64,000 bases of DNA from Rhizobium herbae (GTDB taxonomy: Bacteria; Pseudomonadota; Alphaproteobacteria; Rhizobiales; Rhizobiaceae), in NCBI RefSeq assembly GCF_017873135.1, contig NZ_JAGGJV010000002.1:558001-622000 (forward strand), given 5' to 3'. Position numbers and translations under genes: made by a program. Of this stretch, positions 1-8,387 are shown one piece after another (the first letter of the stretch is position 1; each line of letters starts with the position of its first letter). Under the pieces are notes generated by a model. The model made no database searches, was not told the origin of the DNA, and saw only the letters and a list, made by a program, of their open reading frames with translations.

Positions 1-199
1 ATAAAGCAATATCTTACGCCAGCAGTGCTGCGGCCTGCGCAGGGGCTGGAGCTGGTGATAAGCAATGCGTAAGTAGGGCGGTGGTAAGCCAATAGCGAGT
101 ACCGTTGTCGTGGTGCGACCTTGCAGATAAGTGCCAGTTTTGGCACCCCAGATAAAAAATGCTAACTCGTCCCTTTATCCATCCAGCGCGTAGCATCGT

Positions 200-967
200 T
201 CAATTGGCAGGGAGTGATTCCACCAGCTGGATGACAGACGAGCGTTTCCATACAATTCCGATATCGGATTCTGGGTGTATCCTTCCACTGTAGACACCAA
301 AAAATTCCAATACTGGTCCATTCATCATGGCAGCTTTGTATTCTCCAGTCTTGAAATTGATCATTCCGCTGGGTCGAAACGCAAGAACTGGCGATCCTGA
401 CATTCCCGGCCGCCCACGGCAGTCAACAAGGAAGCGAGGGAGATCTTCAAAATCCAGTTCAATTTCTGATGCGACGTAGCCCGATACCCAAATCGCGCTT
501 TGTGCCGCTCCCTTCATGCCAAACGGAAAGCCGACGATGCTTAATGTTTCTGATGGACGCAGCAACATTTCTCGTTCTGGAGGGCTTAATGAGTAGGCGA
601 CAACATGAGCATCTTGCGGAAAAGGACACGCGATCGCCACGATGTCGGCCGCTTTGCCCAAAGTGGGGTGCTCGTGCCAAAGTGGTTGCTCGTCATCGTC
701 GAGAAGTCGAATCGTCGTGTTCGTCCAAGTTCCAAATTTATAGCGACAAGGAAACCAAACAACCATCCTATCTGGGACGCCGCCGTGATCATACAGCGGT
801 TGATCATCATCCTGGCGCCTACCCGTAACATTATGCCTGTTCGTGATGAGCACGGGGCCGTTCCTCCCTGTCACGGTGAATGCGGTCCCTTTGGAAATGG
901 AGGTCTCTCCAAAATACATTTCGATGAAATATGACTGGAAAGATGGCGCGCTAAGATTTTGGGACAT
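200..967 (-). CDS. Trypsin-like serine peptidase domain protein
   Basis: The 255-residue protein has a chymotrypsin-fold layout. A candidate catalytic His lies in ITNRHNVTG (about residue 45), Asp in KAADIVAIA (about 107), and the nucleophile Ser in GRPGMSGSP (about 189). No signal peptide or membrane segment is visible, so it is probably cytoplasmic; the substrate is unknown. I chose the ATG at 967, with GGAA just upstream; an in-frame TTG at 985 is a weaker alternative. The flanking DNA is visibly AT-richer than the rest of the window and codon use is less GC-biased, which fits acquired DNA. It stands alone, so context gives no function. Confidence 0.75.
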   Translation of the reverse strand: MSQNLSAPSFQSYFIEMYFGETSISKGTAFTVTGRNGPVLITNRHNVTGRRQDDDQPLYDHGGVPDRMVVWFPCRYKFGTWTNTTIRLLDDDEQPLWHEHPTLGKAADIVAIACPFPQDAHVVAYSLSPPEREMLLRPSETLSIVGFPFGMKGAAQSAIWVSGYVASEIELDFEDLPRFLVDCRGRPGMSGSPVLAFRPSGMINFKTGEYKAAMMNGPVLEFFGVYSGRIHPESDIGIVWKRSSVIQLVESLPAN

Positions 968-1074
968 ATAAGTTCCAATTTTCAATATCGGAGGGAGGCG
1001 TGCGGGATCAACATATGCTTGTGTAGCTGCAGATAGATTTTGTATTCACCCCAAATTTCTGTCACCAATCCCCA

Positions 1075-1317
1075 TTATGACTTGCGTCGCAAAGCCTCGA
1101 TCAACGTGCGTGTCTTGCCCGTTGCATAGACAATGTCTTCGTGTTCGAGATGCACGGTGATCTCGACGTCTTTCCAGCCGGCCCCATTGTCGCGGGCGAA
1201 GATCACGGCCTCTTCCAGCGATGCGAAGACCGAGGCCTCAGTCCCGGCAACCCAGAACTGCACCGAGCATTCCGCATCTGCATAATTGGTCAGTGCCTTG
1301 ATCGGATCGAAAGCCAT
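1075..1317 (-). CDS. Conserved hypothetical protein, 80 aa
   Basis: An 80-residue soluble protein starting MAFDPIKAL. The start ATG follows a GGAG ribosome-binding site; the open frame runs further upstream but without a comparable start. It has no signal peptide or membrane segment. The composition is mildly acidic with alternating helix and strand character, compatible with a small alpha/beta fold. I do not recognise a named family. It is followed on the same strand side by nothing coding until the protease gene, so it is probably monocistronic. Confidence 0.6.
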   Translation of the reverse strand: MAFDPIKALTNYADAECSVQFWVAGTEASVFASLEEAVIFARDNGAGWKDVEITVHLEHEDIVYATGKTRTLIEALRRKS

Positions 1318-1481
1318 GTCGTTCTCCGGCGATTTAGGTCGTGGTTGGCCCGGCGACTGAGCGTCGGCAAAGTGTCTATAGCGGGAAAAAACGGCCCAGT
1401 CTCCCGGTATGACCGTCAATACATAGCCCATGCCCGTGCCGGTTCTGCACGCCATGCCGGCACCCGAGGCTCACTGTCCGG

Positions 1482-1910
1482 CTAGCCGCCCGCCAGAATT
1501 TGCAGCGTCCGATGATCGGCCTCGCCGCCGAAATAGCGATCAAGCGCGGCCCTGAACGGCTCCGGGTCGGTTGCGGCCTGCCGAAACAGCGTCATGGACG
1601 AGCGCAGCTTCATGTCGTCGGGCGAGCCGAAGATCTGGTGCGCGGTGCGATTGCGCACGGCGTTGATGGTGCGTGTGCATTGGACAAGGCGGCCGCCGAG
1701 CAGCGGATGCGCCAGATAGGCGCGGGCCTCTTCCAGCGAGGAGATGGCAAAGCGAAGCGCGGTCGGCGAATGGCCAAGGCCGGCAAGCTGCGGAAAGATG
1801 AACCACATCCAGTGGCTCTCCTTGCGCCCATGTTCCAGTTCGCGAAGGGCGGTCTCGTAGACCGGTTCCTGCGCCTCGATGAAGCGGGAGAGGCGATATG
1901 GATCGTTCAT
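1482..1910 (-). CDS. DUF1810 family protein
   Basis: A 142-residue protein that reads as a DUF1810 member: the N-terminal segment with ESHWMWFIFPQ and AGLGHSPTA followed by YLAHPLLGGRL and the C-terminal FGSPDDMKLRSSMTLF block are typical of that family. The start at MNDPYRLSRF follows a GGAGG ribosome-binding site about 8 nt away; the longer open frame upstream lacks one. The family has no established biochemical role that I can name. It lies just downstream of the aldo/keto reductase on the same strand with about 60 nt between them, so the two may be co-transcribed. Confidence 0.8.
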   Translation of the reverse strand: MNDPYRLSRFIEAQEPVYETALRELEHGRKESHWMWFIFPQLAGLGHSPTALRFAISSLEEARAYLAHPLLGGRLVQCTRTINAVRNRTAHQIFGSPDDMKLRSSMTLFRQAATDPEPFRAALDRYFGGEADHRTLQILAGG

Positions 1911-1972
1911 ACGCGGTACCTCCGAACATCCGGGGAAAGGGTCGCGCCGGAATTTCGGCGCGACCCTTTTTT

Positions 1973-2959
1973 CTACCACTTCTGGTGAACGTGAACCTTG
2001 ATCAGGCGCTCGTAGACATCGGCAAGTTGCGCCAGTGTTTCCTTGGGGATGGCGGCAACGTCGCTTGCGGCGGCGTTCGCCTGGGCCTGCGCTTCGTTGC
2101 GGGCGCCGGGGATGATGACGGAAACGGCCTTGCTCTCAAGGATCCAGGCGAGCGCAAACTGTGCCATCGACACACCCTGCGGCACCAGCGGCCGCACCTG
2201 CTCGACGGCTTCCAGCGCAACGTCCAGCGGCACGCCGGCGAAGGTCTCGCCGACGTCGAAGAATTCGCCATGGCGGTTGAACTTGCGATGGTCATCATCG
2301 GCGAATTTGGTGTCGGCGGTGATCTTGCCGGACAGCAGGCCCGAAGCCAGCGGTACGCGGACGATGATGCCGACATTCTTCTTTTGCGCCTGTTCGAAGA
2401 ACAGGTCGTGCGGGCGCTGGCGGAAGATGTTGTAGATGATCTGGATCGTCGCGACGCCCGGATATTCGATCGCCTTCAGGGCCTCCTCGACATTCGAAAC
2501 CGAGACGCCATAGTTGCGGATCTTGCCCTTGACTGTCAGATCGTCCAGCGCGCCGAACACCTCCGGCCGGTAGAAGACTTCCGTCGGCGGGCAATGAAGC
2601 TGGACGAGATCGAGTGTCTCGACGCCAAGATTGGCAAGGCTGCGGTCGATGAAGGCCTCGATATTGGCACCGGTATAGCCGTCGGCCACATGCGGGTTCA
2701 GCCGGCGGCCGGCCTTGGTGGCGACAAACGGCTTGTCGCCGCCGCGTTCCTTCAGCACGGCCGCGATGATCTTTTCCGAACGGCCGTCGCCATAGACGTC
2801 GGCCGTATCGACGAAGGTGACGCCGGCGTCCAGCGCTGCATTCAAGGCGCGCTTGCCGTCGTCCTCGGAAATGTCGCCCCAGGAGCCGCCGATCTGCCAG
2901 GCGCCGAAGCCGATTTCCGAAATGGTGGCGCCGGTGCGCCCCAGAATTCTGTTTTTCAT
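1973..2959 (-). CDS. Aldo/keto reductase
   Basis: A 328-residue NADPH-dependent oxidoreductase of the aldo/keto reductase superfamily (TIM barrel). The catalytic tetrad is visible: Asp and Tyr in DTADVYGDGRSE, Lys in FVATKAGRR and His in LVQLHCPP. The C-terminal IIPGARN segment binds the cofactor phosphate. Length is normal. The substrate cannot be deduced; nothing nearby forms a pathway with it. The closest relatives in rhizobia are annotated only as aldo/keto reductase. A 7-2-7 palindrome about 115 nt upstream may be an operator. Confidence 0.92.
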   Translation of the reverse strand: MKNRILGRTGATISEIGFGAWQIGGSWGDISEDDGKRALNAALDAGVTFVDTADVYGDGRSEKIIAAVLKERGGDKPFVATKAGRRLNPHVADGYTGANIEAFIDRSLANLGVETLDLVQLHCPPTEVFYRPEVFGALDDLTVKGKIRNYGVSVSNVEEALKAIEYPGVATIQIIYNIFRQRPHDLFFEQAQKKNVGIIVRVPLASGLLSGKITADTKFADDDHRKFNRHGEFFDVGETFAGVPLDVALEAVEQVRPLVPQGVSMAQFALAWILESKAVSVIIPGARNEAQAQANAAASDVAAIPKETLAQLADVYERLIKVHVHQKW

Positions 2960-3071
2960 GTCTCAATCCTCGCCGGACGGCGATGCCGTCCCAAATCCCG
3001 GCCCGTTTCGGACGGGAAACCCTGTTTACCCGTCGTTTCTATTCCGAATATGACAGGCTGGCCAGCATTCA

Positions 3072-3087
3072 ATCTTTCAAGAAAGAT
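3072..3087. promoter_or_regulatory. Palindrome upstream of aldo/keto reductase
   Basis: ATCTTTC-AA-GAAAGAT is a perfect 7-bp inverted repeat around a 2-nt centre in AT-rich intergenic DNA between the aldo/keto reductase (start 2959) and the end of the IMPACT-family gene. The shape fits a dimeric repressor operator, but no regulator gene is next to it. Assignment as an operator is inference. Confidence 0.3.
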
Positions 3088-3152
3088 ACGGTCTGAAGAA
3101 AATCATTATTGTTTTCAAGATGTTATAATTCTTGGCGCGGAAGCGATCCTTG

Positions 3153-3737
3153 CTAATCGTCCAATATGAGGGCGGCCCGGCCACGGCTGAGGTCGAGGAT
3201 GATGGCCGAGGCCGTTTCAAGGCTGCCCGTGGGGATTTGCAGCGAGAGGCTGGCGCCGGTGCCGGTGAAAGTCTCGGCGCGTATCGTGACGCCCAGTCCG
3301 CCCAACCGCGCCTTGATCAGGGCAAGATCGGAAAAATCACAAACGACGCTCCCGCGGACGGTCTCGACGACCTCCAGCTTCTCCGCCGCCCGCAGACACA
3401 TCGCCGCCGTGCCGCCATAGGCGCGGATCAGGCCGCCGCTGCCGAGCAGCGTGCCGCCGAACCAGCGGATGACAACAATGGCGATATGATCGAGCGACTG
3501 GCCGTCGATTGCCTGCAGGATCGGTTTCCCCGCCGTTCCGCTCGGTTCGCCGTCGTCGCTGAAGCGGTAGACCTGGCCGATGCGGAAGGCCCAGCAATTG
3601 TGGCTGGCGGTCAAATCGGAATGTTCGGCGATAAAGTCCCTGGCCGCCTGCTCGCTGGATACAGGGCCGCACACGGCAAGAAACCGGCTTTTCTTGATTT
3701 CCTGTGTATGGGTTTCGATGCGCTGAAGCGTGAACAT
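3153..3737 (-). CDS. IMPACT/YigZ family protein (UPF0029)
   Basis: A 194-residue member of the YigZ/IMPACT family. The UPF0029 N-terminal domain is clear: KSRFLAVCGPV, then SHNCWAFRIG, FSDDGEPSGTAGKPIL and VIRWFGGTLLGSGGLIRAYG, the last being the family hallmark. A shorter ferredoxin-like C-terminal domain follows. Start MFTLQRIETH is chosen because homology begins there; the upstream extension looks non-coding. The exact role of bacterial YigZ proteins is unsettled (links to translation control in the eukaryotic relative). Convergent with nothing; downstream lies the aldo/keto reductase promoter region. Confidence 0.88.
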   Translation of the reverse strand: MFTLQRIETHTQEIKKSRFLAVCGPVSSEQAARDFIAEHSDLTASHNCWAFRIGQVYRFSDDGEPSGTAGKPILQAIDGQSLDHIAIVVIRWFGGTLLGSGGLIRAYGGTAAMCLRAAEKLEVVETVRGSVVCDFSDLALIKARLGGLGVTIRAETFTGTGASLSLQIPTGSLETASAIILDLSRGRAALILDD

Positions 3738-3830
3738 GCGTAGAGTCCGTTTGCGCGGTGATAGCGCATCGGGTGGCGTGGTGCCAAGGGGATGGCATTT
3801 CCAGTGGACGACTCCCACTTTCCGTCATGC

Positions 3831-3953
3831 TCGCCCTTGTAGCGGGGATCCAGTCACCGCGCGTCGGCGCGGTGAAAGAACCATTTCCTCACGGAAATAA
3901 GAGTCTTTTGGCACCGCAGACGCGGCGCCGCTGGATCCCCGCCACAAGGGCGA
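3831..3953. repeat. Rhizobial-type palindromic intergenic element (class 1)
   Basis: Arms at 3831-3853 and 3931-3953 are inverted copies matching at 22 of 23 positions (TCGCCCTTGTRGCGGGGATC core). Between them lie two further perfect hairpins: a 9-bp stem with a 4-nt loop at 3854-3875 and a 6-bp stem with a 4-nt loop at 3883-3898. The mosaic, multi-hairpin form resembles the intergenic palindromic elements known from rhizobia. It sits just past the 3' end of putA, so it could also affect transcript ends. Confidence 0.75.
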
Positions 3954-4008
3954 GGAGGACGAAGAGGGGTGAGGTGCTCCACAACTCCAATGTCCTGTAT
4001 GGGACGGC

Positions 4009-7000
4009 TTACCCGATCGACATCAGGCTCGCATTGCCGCCGGCCGCTGCCGTATTGACGCTGGTAGAGACTTCCTCCAGCAGCCAGTTGAGGCAATAGG
4101 CATCCGGGTTGCGGGCAAGCTCTTCCGTCGATGCGGCTTGAACCAGGACCAGCGGGCCGGGCAGGGTGGCGATCTGCTTGTTGACGGTGCGGACACGGTC
4201 CGCCTCGCCTTCGATCAGCGCCCCGGCGAAGGGCACATCCATCCGCCAGTCGGCGGTGAAGGAAACACGGGCGGCGACGGTTGCCGGCAACGATGCCAAT
4301 GCTTCCTTGAGGCCGCTGGTCGTGTCGACAACGGCGGTATTGCCGGTTGCAAAGACCGCGGCCAGCTGGCGGTAGAGGCCGTCTGCCGTCTGCGGCACGA
4401 GCAGGATTTTTCCGCGCGGATGCAGCGCATAAAGATTGCGCTCGCCGACCGGGCCGGCAAGCTCGGTGGTGAGGCCGAGTGCCGATTGGCTGCCGGTTTC
4501 GCGGGCATCCTGCGCCTGCGGCTTCAGGCCCTTGCCATCCAGCCATTTGGCGAAATCGAGCAGGGTTAGATCGGTGTGCACCGAGCTGTGCTGCGGCGGC
4601 ACCGGTGGCGTGGTGACGAGACGGCCGAGATAGAGCGGGCCGCCGGCCTTCGGGCCTGTGCCGGAAAGGCCGCGTCCGCCAAAAGGCTGCACGCCGACGA
4701 CGGCACCGATGATGTTGCGGTTGACGTAGAGATTGCCGGCCTTCACGCGAGATGTGACATGGGCGATGGTTTCGTCGAGGCGTGTGTGCAGGCCGAATGT
4801 GAGGCCGTAGCCGGTGGCGTTGATGTCGTCGATCAGCCGGTCGAGATCGTCGCGCTCGTAGCGCAGCACGTGCAGGACCGGGCCGAAGACTTCGCGCTTC
4901 AGGTCGGAGAGCTGTTTCAGCTCGATGATCGTCGGCGGCACGAAGGTGCCTTGCGCAGTGGCGGGCGACAGCGCGATCTGCTCGACCTTGGCGCCGATGC
5001 CGCGCATGGTCTCGACATGCTTTTCGATGATGCCCCTGGCTTCCGCTGATATCACCGGGCCGACATCGACGGCAAGCCGATCGGTGCGGCCGATATCGAG
5101 TTCGTGCAGTGCGCCCTTCAGCATGGTCAGCACGCGGTCGGCGACATCGTCCTGCAGGCAGAGCACGCGCAGCGCCGAGCAGCGCTGGCCGGCACTGTCG
5201 AAGGCCGACGCGATGACGTCGCCGACGACCTGTTCGGCAAGGGCCGATGAATCGACGATCATGGCATTCTGTCCGCCGGTTTCGGCAATCAGCGGGATCG
5301 GCTTGCCGGCAGGCGACAGGCGGTCGGCAAGCTGCGCCTGGATCAACCGTGCGACTTCGGTCGAACCGGTGAACATGACGCCGGCAATATCAGGCGCGCC
5401 AACGAGGGCGGCTCCGACGCGGCCGTCGCCCGGCAGCAGTTGCAGCGCTTCGGCCGGAATGCCGGCCTCATGCAGGATGCGGACGCCTTCGGCGGCGATC
5501 AGCGGGGTTTCCTCGGCGGGCTTTGCCAGCACCGGATTGCCGGCAACGAGGGCCGCGGCAATCTGGCCGGAGAAGATGGCAAGCGGGAAATTCCACGGGC
5601 TGATGCAGACGATGGGTCCAAGCGCCTGATGTGCCGGGCCAAGCGTGCGGGTGGCCTGTTCGGCGTAGTAGCGCAGGAAATCGATGGCCTCGCGCACTTC
5701 GGCAATGGCGTTCGGCAGCGACTTGCCGGCTTCGCGGACGATCAGGCCTAGCAGCGTCGGCATGCGGGCCTGCATCAGGTCGGCAGCGCGCACCAGGCAC
5801 TGGGCGCGCTCGGTCGGCGAAACCGCGCTCCACTTGGCGCCTTCGGCCAGCGCGATTTCAACAGCGCGGCGGGCGTCGTCCTCGGCGGTTTCGATGACGG
5901 AGCCGACGACATCGCGATGATCGCCGGGGTTGAGCACCGGGCGGCTTTCGCCGCGCAGCTTTTCCGCGCAGAGATTTGGCGCCGCCGTCCAGTCGATCGC
6001 AGCGCTTGCCTTCAGGGCATCGGACAGCATCGACAGCGAGGCTTCGTTGGAAAGGTCGAGACCGGCAGAGTTGCTGCGGCCAGCATAGAGATCGGCCGGC
6101 AATTTGATTTGGTCGTGCTGTGCGCCCATCACCGGCATGGCCCGGACGATATCGACGGGGTCGGCGATCAGCTCGTCGATGGAGACGGCCGGATCGGCGA
6201 TGCGGTTGACGAAGGAGGAGTTGGCGCCGTTTTCCAATAGGCGGCGGACAAGATAGGCGAGCAGCGTCTCATGCGTGCCAACCGGTGCGTAGATGCGGCA
6301 GGGACGATCGAGATTGGCCTTGCCGACGACTTCGTCATACAGCGGTTCACCCATGCCGTGCAGGCACTGGAACTCGTACTTGCCGACCTTGAAATCGGGA
6401 CCGGCCATTTCGTAGATCGTTGCCAGCGACTGGGCGTTGTGGGTGGCAAATTGCGGGAAGATCACGTCCACCGCGTCCAGCAGTTTGCGGGCGCAGGCGA
6501 TGTAGGAAATGTCGGTATAGATCTTGCGTGTATAGACCGGGAAACCATCGAGGCCGTCGATCTGGGCGCGCTTGATCTCGGCATCCCAATAGGCGCCCTT
6601 GACCAGGCGAACCATCATCCGATGACCGGAGCGGCGGGCGAGGTCGATGATGAAATCGAGCACGAACGGGCAACGCTTGCCATAGGCCTGGACGACGAAG
6701 CCCATGCCGTTCCAGCCCGAAAGATCGGGATCGAGACGCAGCGCTTCCAGCAGATCCAGCGACAGTTCCAGCCGGTCGGCTTCCTCGGCGTCGATGTTGA
6801 GACCGATATCGTAGCTCTTGGCGATCAGCGCCAGTGCCTTCACCTTCGGCAGCAGTTCGGCCATGACGCGGGCGCTCTGGGCGCGGACGTAGCGCGGGTG
6901 CAGCGCCGACAGCTTGATCGAGATGCCGGGGCCTTCATAGATGCCACGACCGTTCGAAGCCTTGCCGATGGCATGGATGGCGTTTTCATAGTCGGCGTAA

Positions 7001-7704
7001 TAGCGCCTGGCGTCAGCCGCCGTGGTCGCGGCCTCGCCGAGCATGTCGTAGGAATAGCGGAAGCCCTTGGCTTCCAGCGCACGGGAGCGCTTCAGCGCCT
7101 CGTCGATGGTTTCACCGGTGACGAACTGTTCGCCCATCATCCGCATCGCCATGTCGACGCCACGACGGATGACCGGTTCGCCGGCCCGCGCGATCAGCCG
7201 GGTGAGAGCGGCAGAGAGGCTGCGGTCGTTGACGGTGGAGGTCAGCTTGCCGGTGACGACGAGGCCCCAGGTGGCGGCATTGACGAACAGGGAGCGGCCG
7301 CCGCCGATATGCGAGCGCCAGTCGCCGTCGGCGATCTTGTCGCGGATCAGCGCGTCGCGGGTGGCGGTGTCGGGGATGCGCAGAAGCGCTTCGGCAAGGC
7401 ACATCAGCGCCACGCCTTCCTGGCTCGACAGCGAATATTCATGCACCAGCCCCTCGACGCCGGAGCCCTTGTGCTTGGCGCGCAGCGCCGCGATCAGCTT
7501 GCGGGCGGTCGCCTTGGCTTTGGCGCGGATATCGTCGGGCAGGGTGGCGGATGCGACCAACGGCGGCAGGCATTCGGTTTCCGGGCGGCGATAGGCGGCG
7601 GTGATCGCCTGGCGCAGCGCGGTCTGCTCGGCGATCGGCGGGGCGAAGTTTTCAAACGGGAGGGGGGCGATATCGGTGGTCTGTTGCGGCTGCGGCTGGC
7701 TCAT
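4009..7704 (-). CDS. putA: Bifunctional proline dehydrogenase / L-glutamate gamma-semialdehyde dehydrogenase
   Basis: PutA oxidises proline to glutamate in two steps: FAD-dependent proline dehydrogenase feeding electrons to the membrane quinone pool, then NAD-dependent oxidation of glutamate semialdehyde. The 1231-residue length matches long-type PutA. In order I see an N-terminal helical region, the PRODH barrel (IYEGPGISIKLSALHP, then KGAYWDAEIKRAQ, and CRIYAPVGTHE), then the aldehyde dehydrogenase domain (ISPWNFPLAIFSG, VMFTGSTEVARL, ETGGQNAMIVD with Glu, and the catalytic Cys in AFDSAGQRCSALR), and a C-terminal tail domain. No N-terminal ribbon-helix-helix is apparent, so it is probably not self-regulating. 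Start ATG 7704 has GAGGG about 10 nt upstream; ATG 7713 overlaps that site. A 16-bp palindrome lies about 80 nt upstream. Confidence 0.96.
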   Translation of the reverse strand: MSQPQPQQTTDIAPLPFENFAPPIAEQTALRQAITAAYRRPETECLPPLVASATLPDDIRAKAKATARKLIAALRAKHKGSGVEGLVHEYSLSSQEGVALMCLAEALLRIPDTATRDALIRDKIADGDWRSHIGGGRSLFVNAATWGLVVTGKLTSTVNDRSLSAALTRLIARAGEPVIRRGVDMAMRMMGEQFVTGETIDEALKRSRALEAKGFRYSYDMLGEAATTAADARRYYADYENAIHAIGKASNGRGIYEGPGISIKLSALHPRYVRAQSARVMAELLPKVKALALIAKSYDIGLNIDAEEADRLELSLDLLEALRLDPDLSGWNGMGFVVQAYGKRCPFVLDFIIDLARRSGHRMMVRLVKGAYWDAEIKRAQIDGLDGFPVYTRKIYTDISYIACARKLLDAVDVIFPQFATHNAQSLATIYEMAGPDFKVGKYEFQCLHGMGEPLYDEVVGKANLDRPCRIYAPVGTHETLLAYLVRRLLENGANSSFVNRIADPAVSIDELIADPVDIVRAMPVMGAQHDQIKLPADLYAGRSNSAGLDLSNEASLSMLSDALKASAAIDWTAAPNLCAEKLRGESRPVLNPGDHRDVVGSVIETAEDDARRAVEIALAEGAKWSAVSPTERAQCLVRAADLMQARMPTLLGLIVREAGKSLPNAIAEVREAIDFLRYYAEQATRTLGPAHQALGPIVCISPWNFPLAIFSGQIAAALVAGNPVLAKPAEETPLIAAEGVRILHEAGIPAEALQLLPGDGRVGAALVGAPDIAGVMFTGSTEVARLIQAQLADRLSPAGKPIPLIAETGGQNAMIVDSSALAEQVVGDVIASAFDSAGQRCSALRVLCLQDDVADRVLTMLKGALHELDIGRTDRLAVDVGPVISAEARGIIEKHVETMRGIGAKVEQIALSPATAQGTFVPPTIIELKQLSDLKREVFGPVLHVLRYERDDLDRLIDDINATGYGLTFGLHTRLDETIAHVTSRVKAGNLYVNRNIIGAVVGVQPFGGRGLSGTGPKAGGPLYLGRLVTTPPVPPQHSSVHTDLTLLDFAKWLDGKGLKPQAQDARETGSQSALGLTTELAGPVGERNLYALHPRGKILLVPQTADGLYRQLAAVFATGNTAVVDTTSGLKEALASLPATVAARVSFTADWRMDVPFAGALIEGEADRVRTVNKQIATLPGPLVLVQAASTEELARNPDAYCLNWLLEEVSTSVNTAAAGGNASLMSIG

Positions 7705-7783
7705 CGAAATCATCCCTCTTCGAAGCGATCAGGCGCACGCGGCGTGGCCCGGAATTCATGGGCGCAAAATAGGGCAGAGGTAT

Positions 7784-7799
7784 CCGGATAGCTATCCGG
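7784..7799. promoter_or_regulatory. Perfect 16-bp palindrome upstream of putA
   Basis: CCGGATAGCTATCCGG is a perfect 8+8 palindrome about 80 nt before the putA start. In alphaproteobacteria putA is commonly controlled by the Lrp-type activator PutR, usually encoded divergently; no such gene is present here. The site is a candidate operator or activator site; the factor is not identifiable from the window. Confidence 0.4.
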
Positions 7800-7892
7800 G
7801 AAAATAGGCGTCAGGCTGGATGTTTCACCGAATATGAAGGCATAAACCGTATGGTATACGGCAGTATCCAAATCATGCCGGACGATCCGGCG

Positions 7893-8207
7893 TCAGAGCA
7901 GAACCTTCTGCGACAGCTTGTGGCGGGCCATCAGGCATTCGTCGTCGCCCGGCATGCAGGTGCGGCAGACGATCGGCCGGACGGCGTAGATTTTACAGCC
8001 CACATGAACGCCGAGTTTGCCGTCGAGCGCCGAACAGCGATTGTCCTCGCACCGCATGCCGCCGAGATCGGCCGACAGGTATTCAGCGGGAATCCGGTCC
8101 AGTTCCTCGTCCGTCTCCAGCGAGAATCGCGGCCAGTCCTGCGAATAGCTGCAGCAGGCGCCACAGCTCTGGCAGTCGAAATCGTCGGTGGGAACGGCAA
8201 GGGTCAT
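7893..8207 (-). CDS. YkgJ family cysteine cluster protein
   Basis: A 104-residue protein with the family pattern of clustered cysteines: DCQSCGACC near the N terminus (CxxCxxCC), Cys in MRCEDNRCSAL, GCKIYAVRPIVCRTC in the centre and a final Cys in DDECLMA. These probably bind zinc or an Fe-S centre. Start MTLAVPTDDF is chosen because homology and the cysteine motif begin there; upstream sequence belongs to a palindromic repeat. The family has no assigned reaction. It is on the same strand as the metallophosphoesterase but the repeat separates them. Confidence 0.82.
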   Translation of the reverse strand: MTLAVPTDDFDCQSCGACCSYSQDWPRFSLETDEELDRIPAEYLSADLGGMRCEDNRCSALDGKLGVHVGCKIYAVRPIVCRTCMPGDDECLMARHKLSQKVLL

Positions 8208-8255
8208 GACGGCAGGGTAGCATGGAATGGGGGAATGGCGGAAGGTGACAGCTCC

Positions 8256-8383
8256 CTCTTCTCCCCAGCGGGGAGAAGGTGGCCCGCAGGGCCGGATGAG
8301 GGGGAGCCGCAAACTCCGGATGTGCCGTACCACCTCCTCATCGCCTCGTTTCACTCGGCATTTCTCCCCGCTGGGGAGAAGAG
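8256..8383. repeat. Rhizobial-type palindromic intergenic element (class 2)
   Basis: A 22-nt sequence beginning CTCTTCTCCCCAGC at 8256-8277 recurs as an exact inverted copy at 8362-8383. Each arm is itself a hairpin, TTCTCCCC-3 nt-GGGGAGAA. The interior carries a weaker complementary pair (GATGAGGGGG near 8290 and CCTCCTCATC near 8332), so the whole could fold as one long stem. It fills the gap between the YkgJ and metallophosphoesterase genes. Sequences of this kind occur in many copies in rhizobial genomes, from general knowledge. Confidence 0.75.
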
Positions 8384-8387
8384 GAAA

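Noticed and set aside
14..196. 60-codon minus-strand ORF at the left edge
   Set aside because: No ribosome-binding site, no conserved features and atypical composition; not listed as a gene.
6271..7791. 506-codon plus-strand ORF antisense to putA
   Set aside because: Long antisense frames are expected in GC-rich DNA; PutA on the other strand is unambiguous and the antisense product has no recognisable domain.
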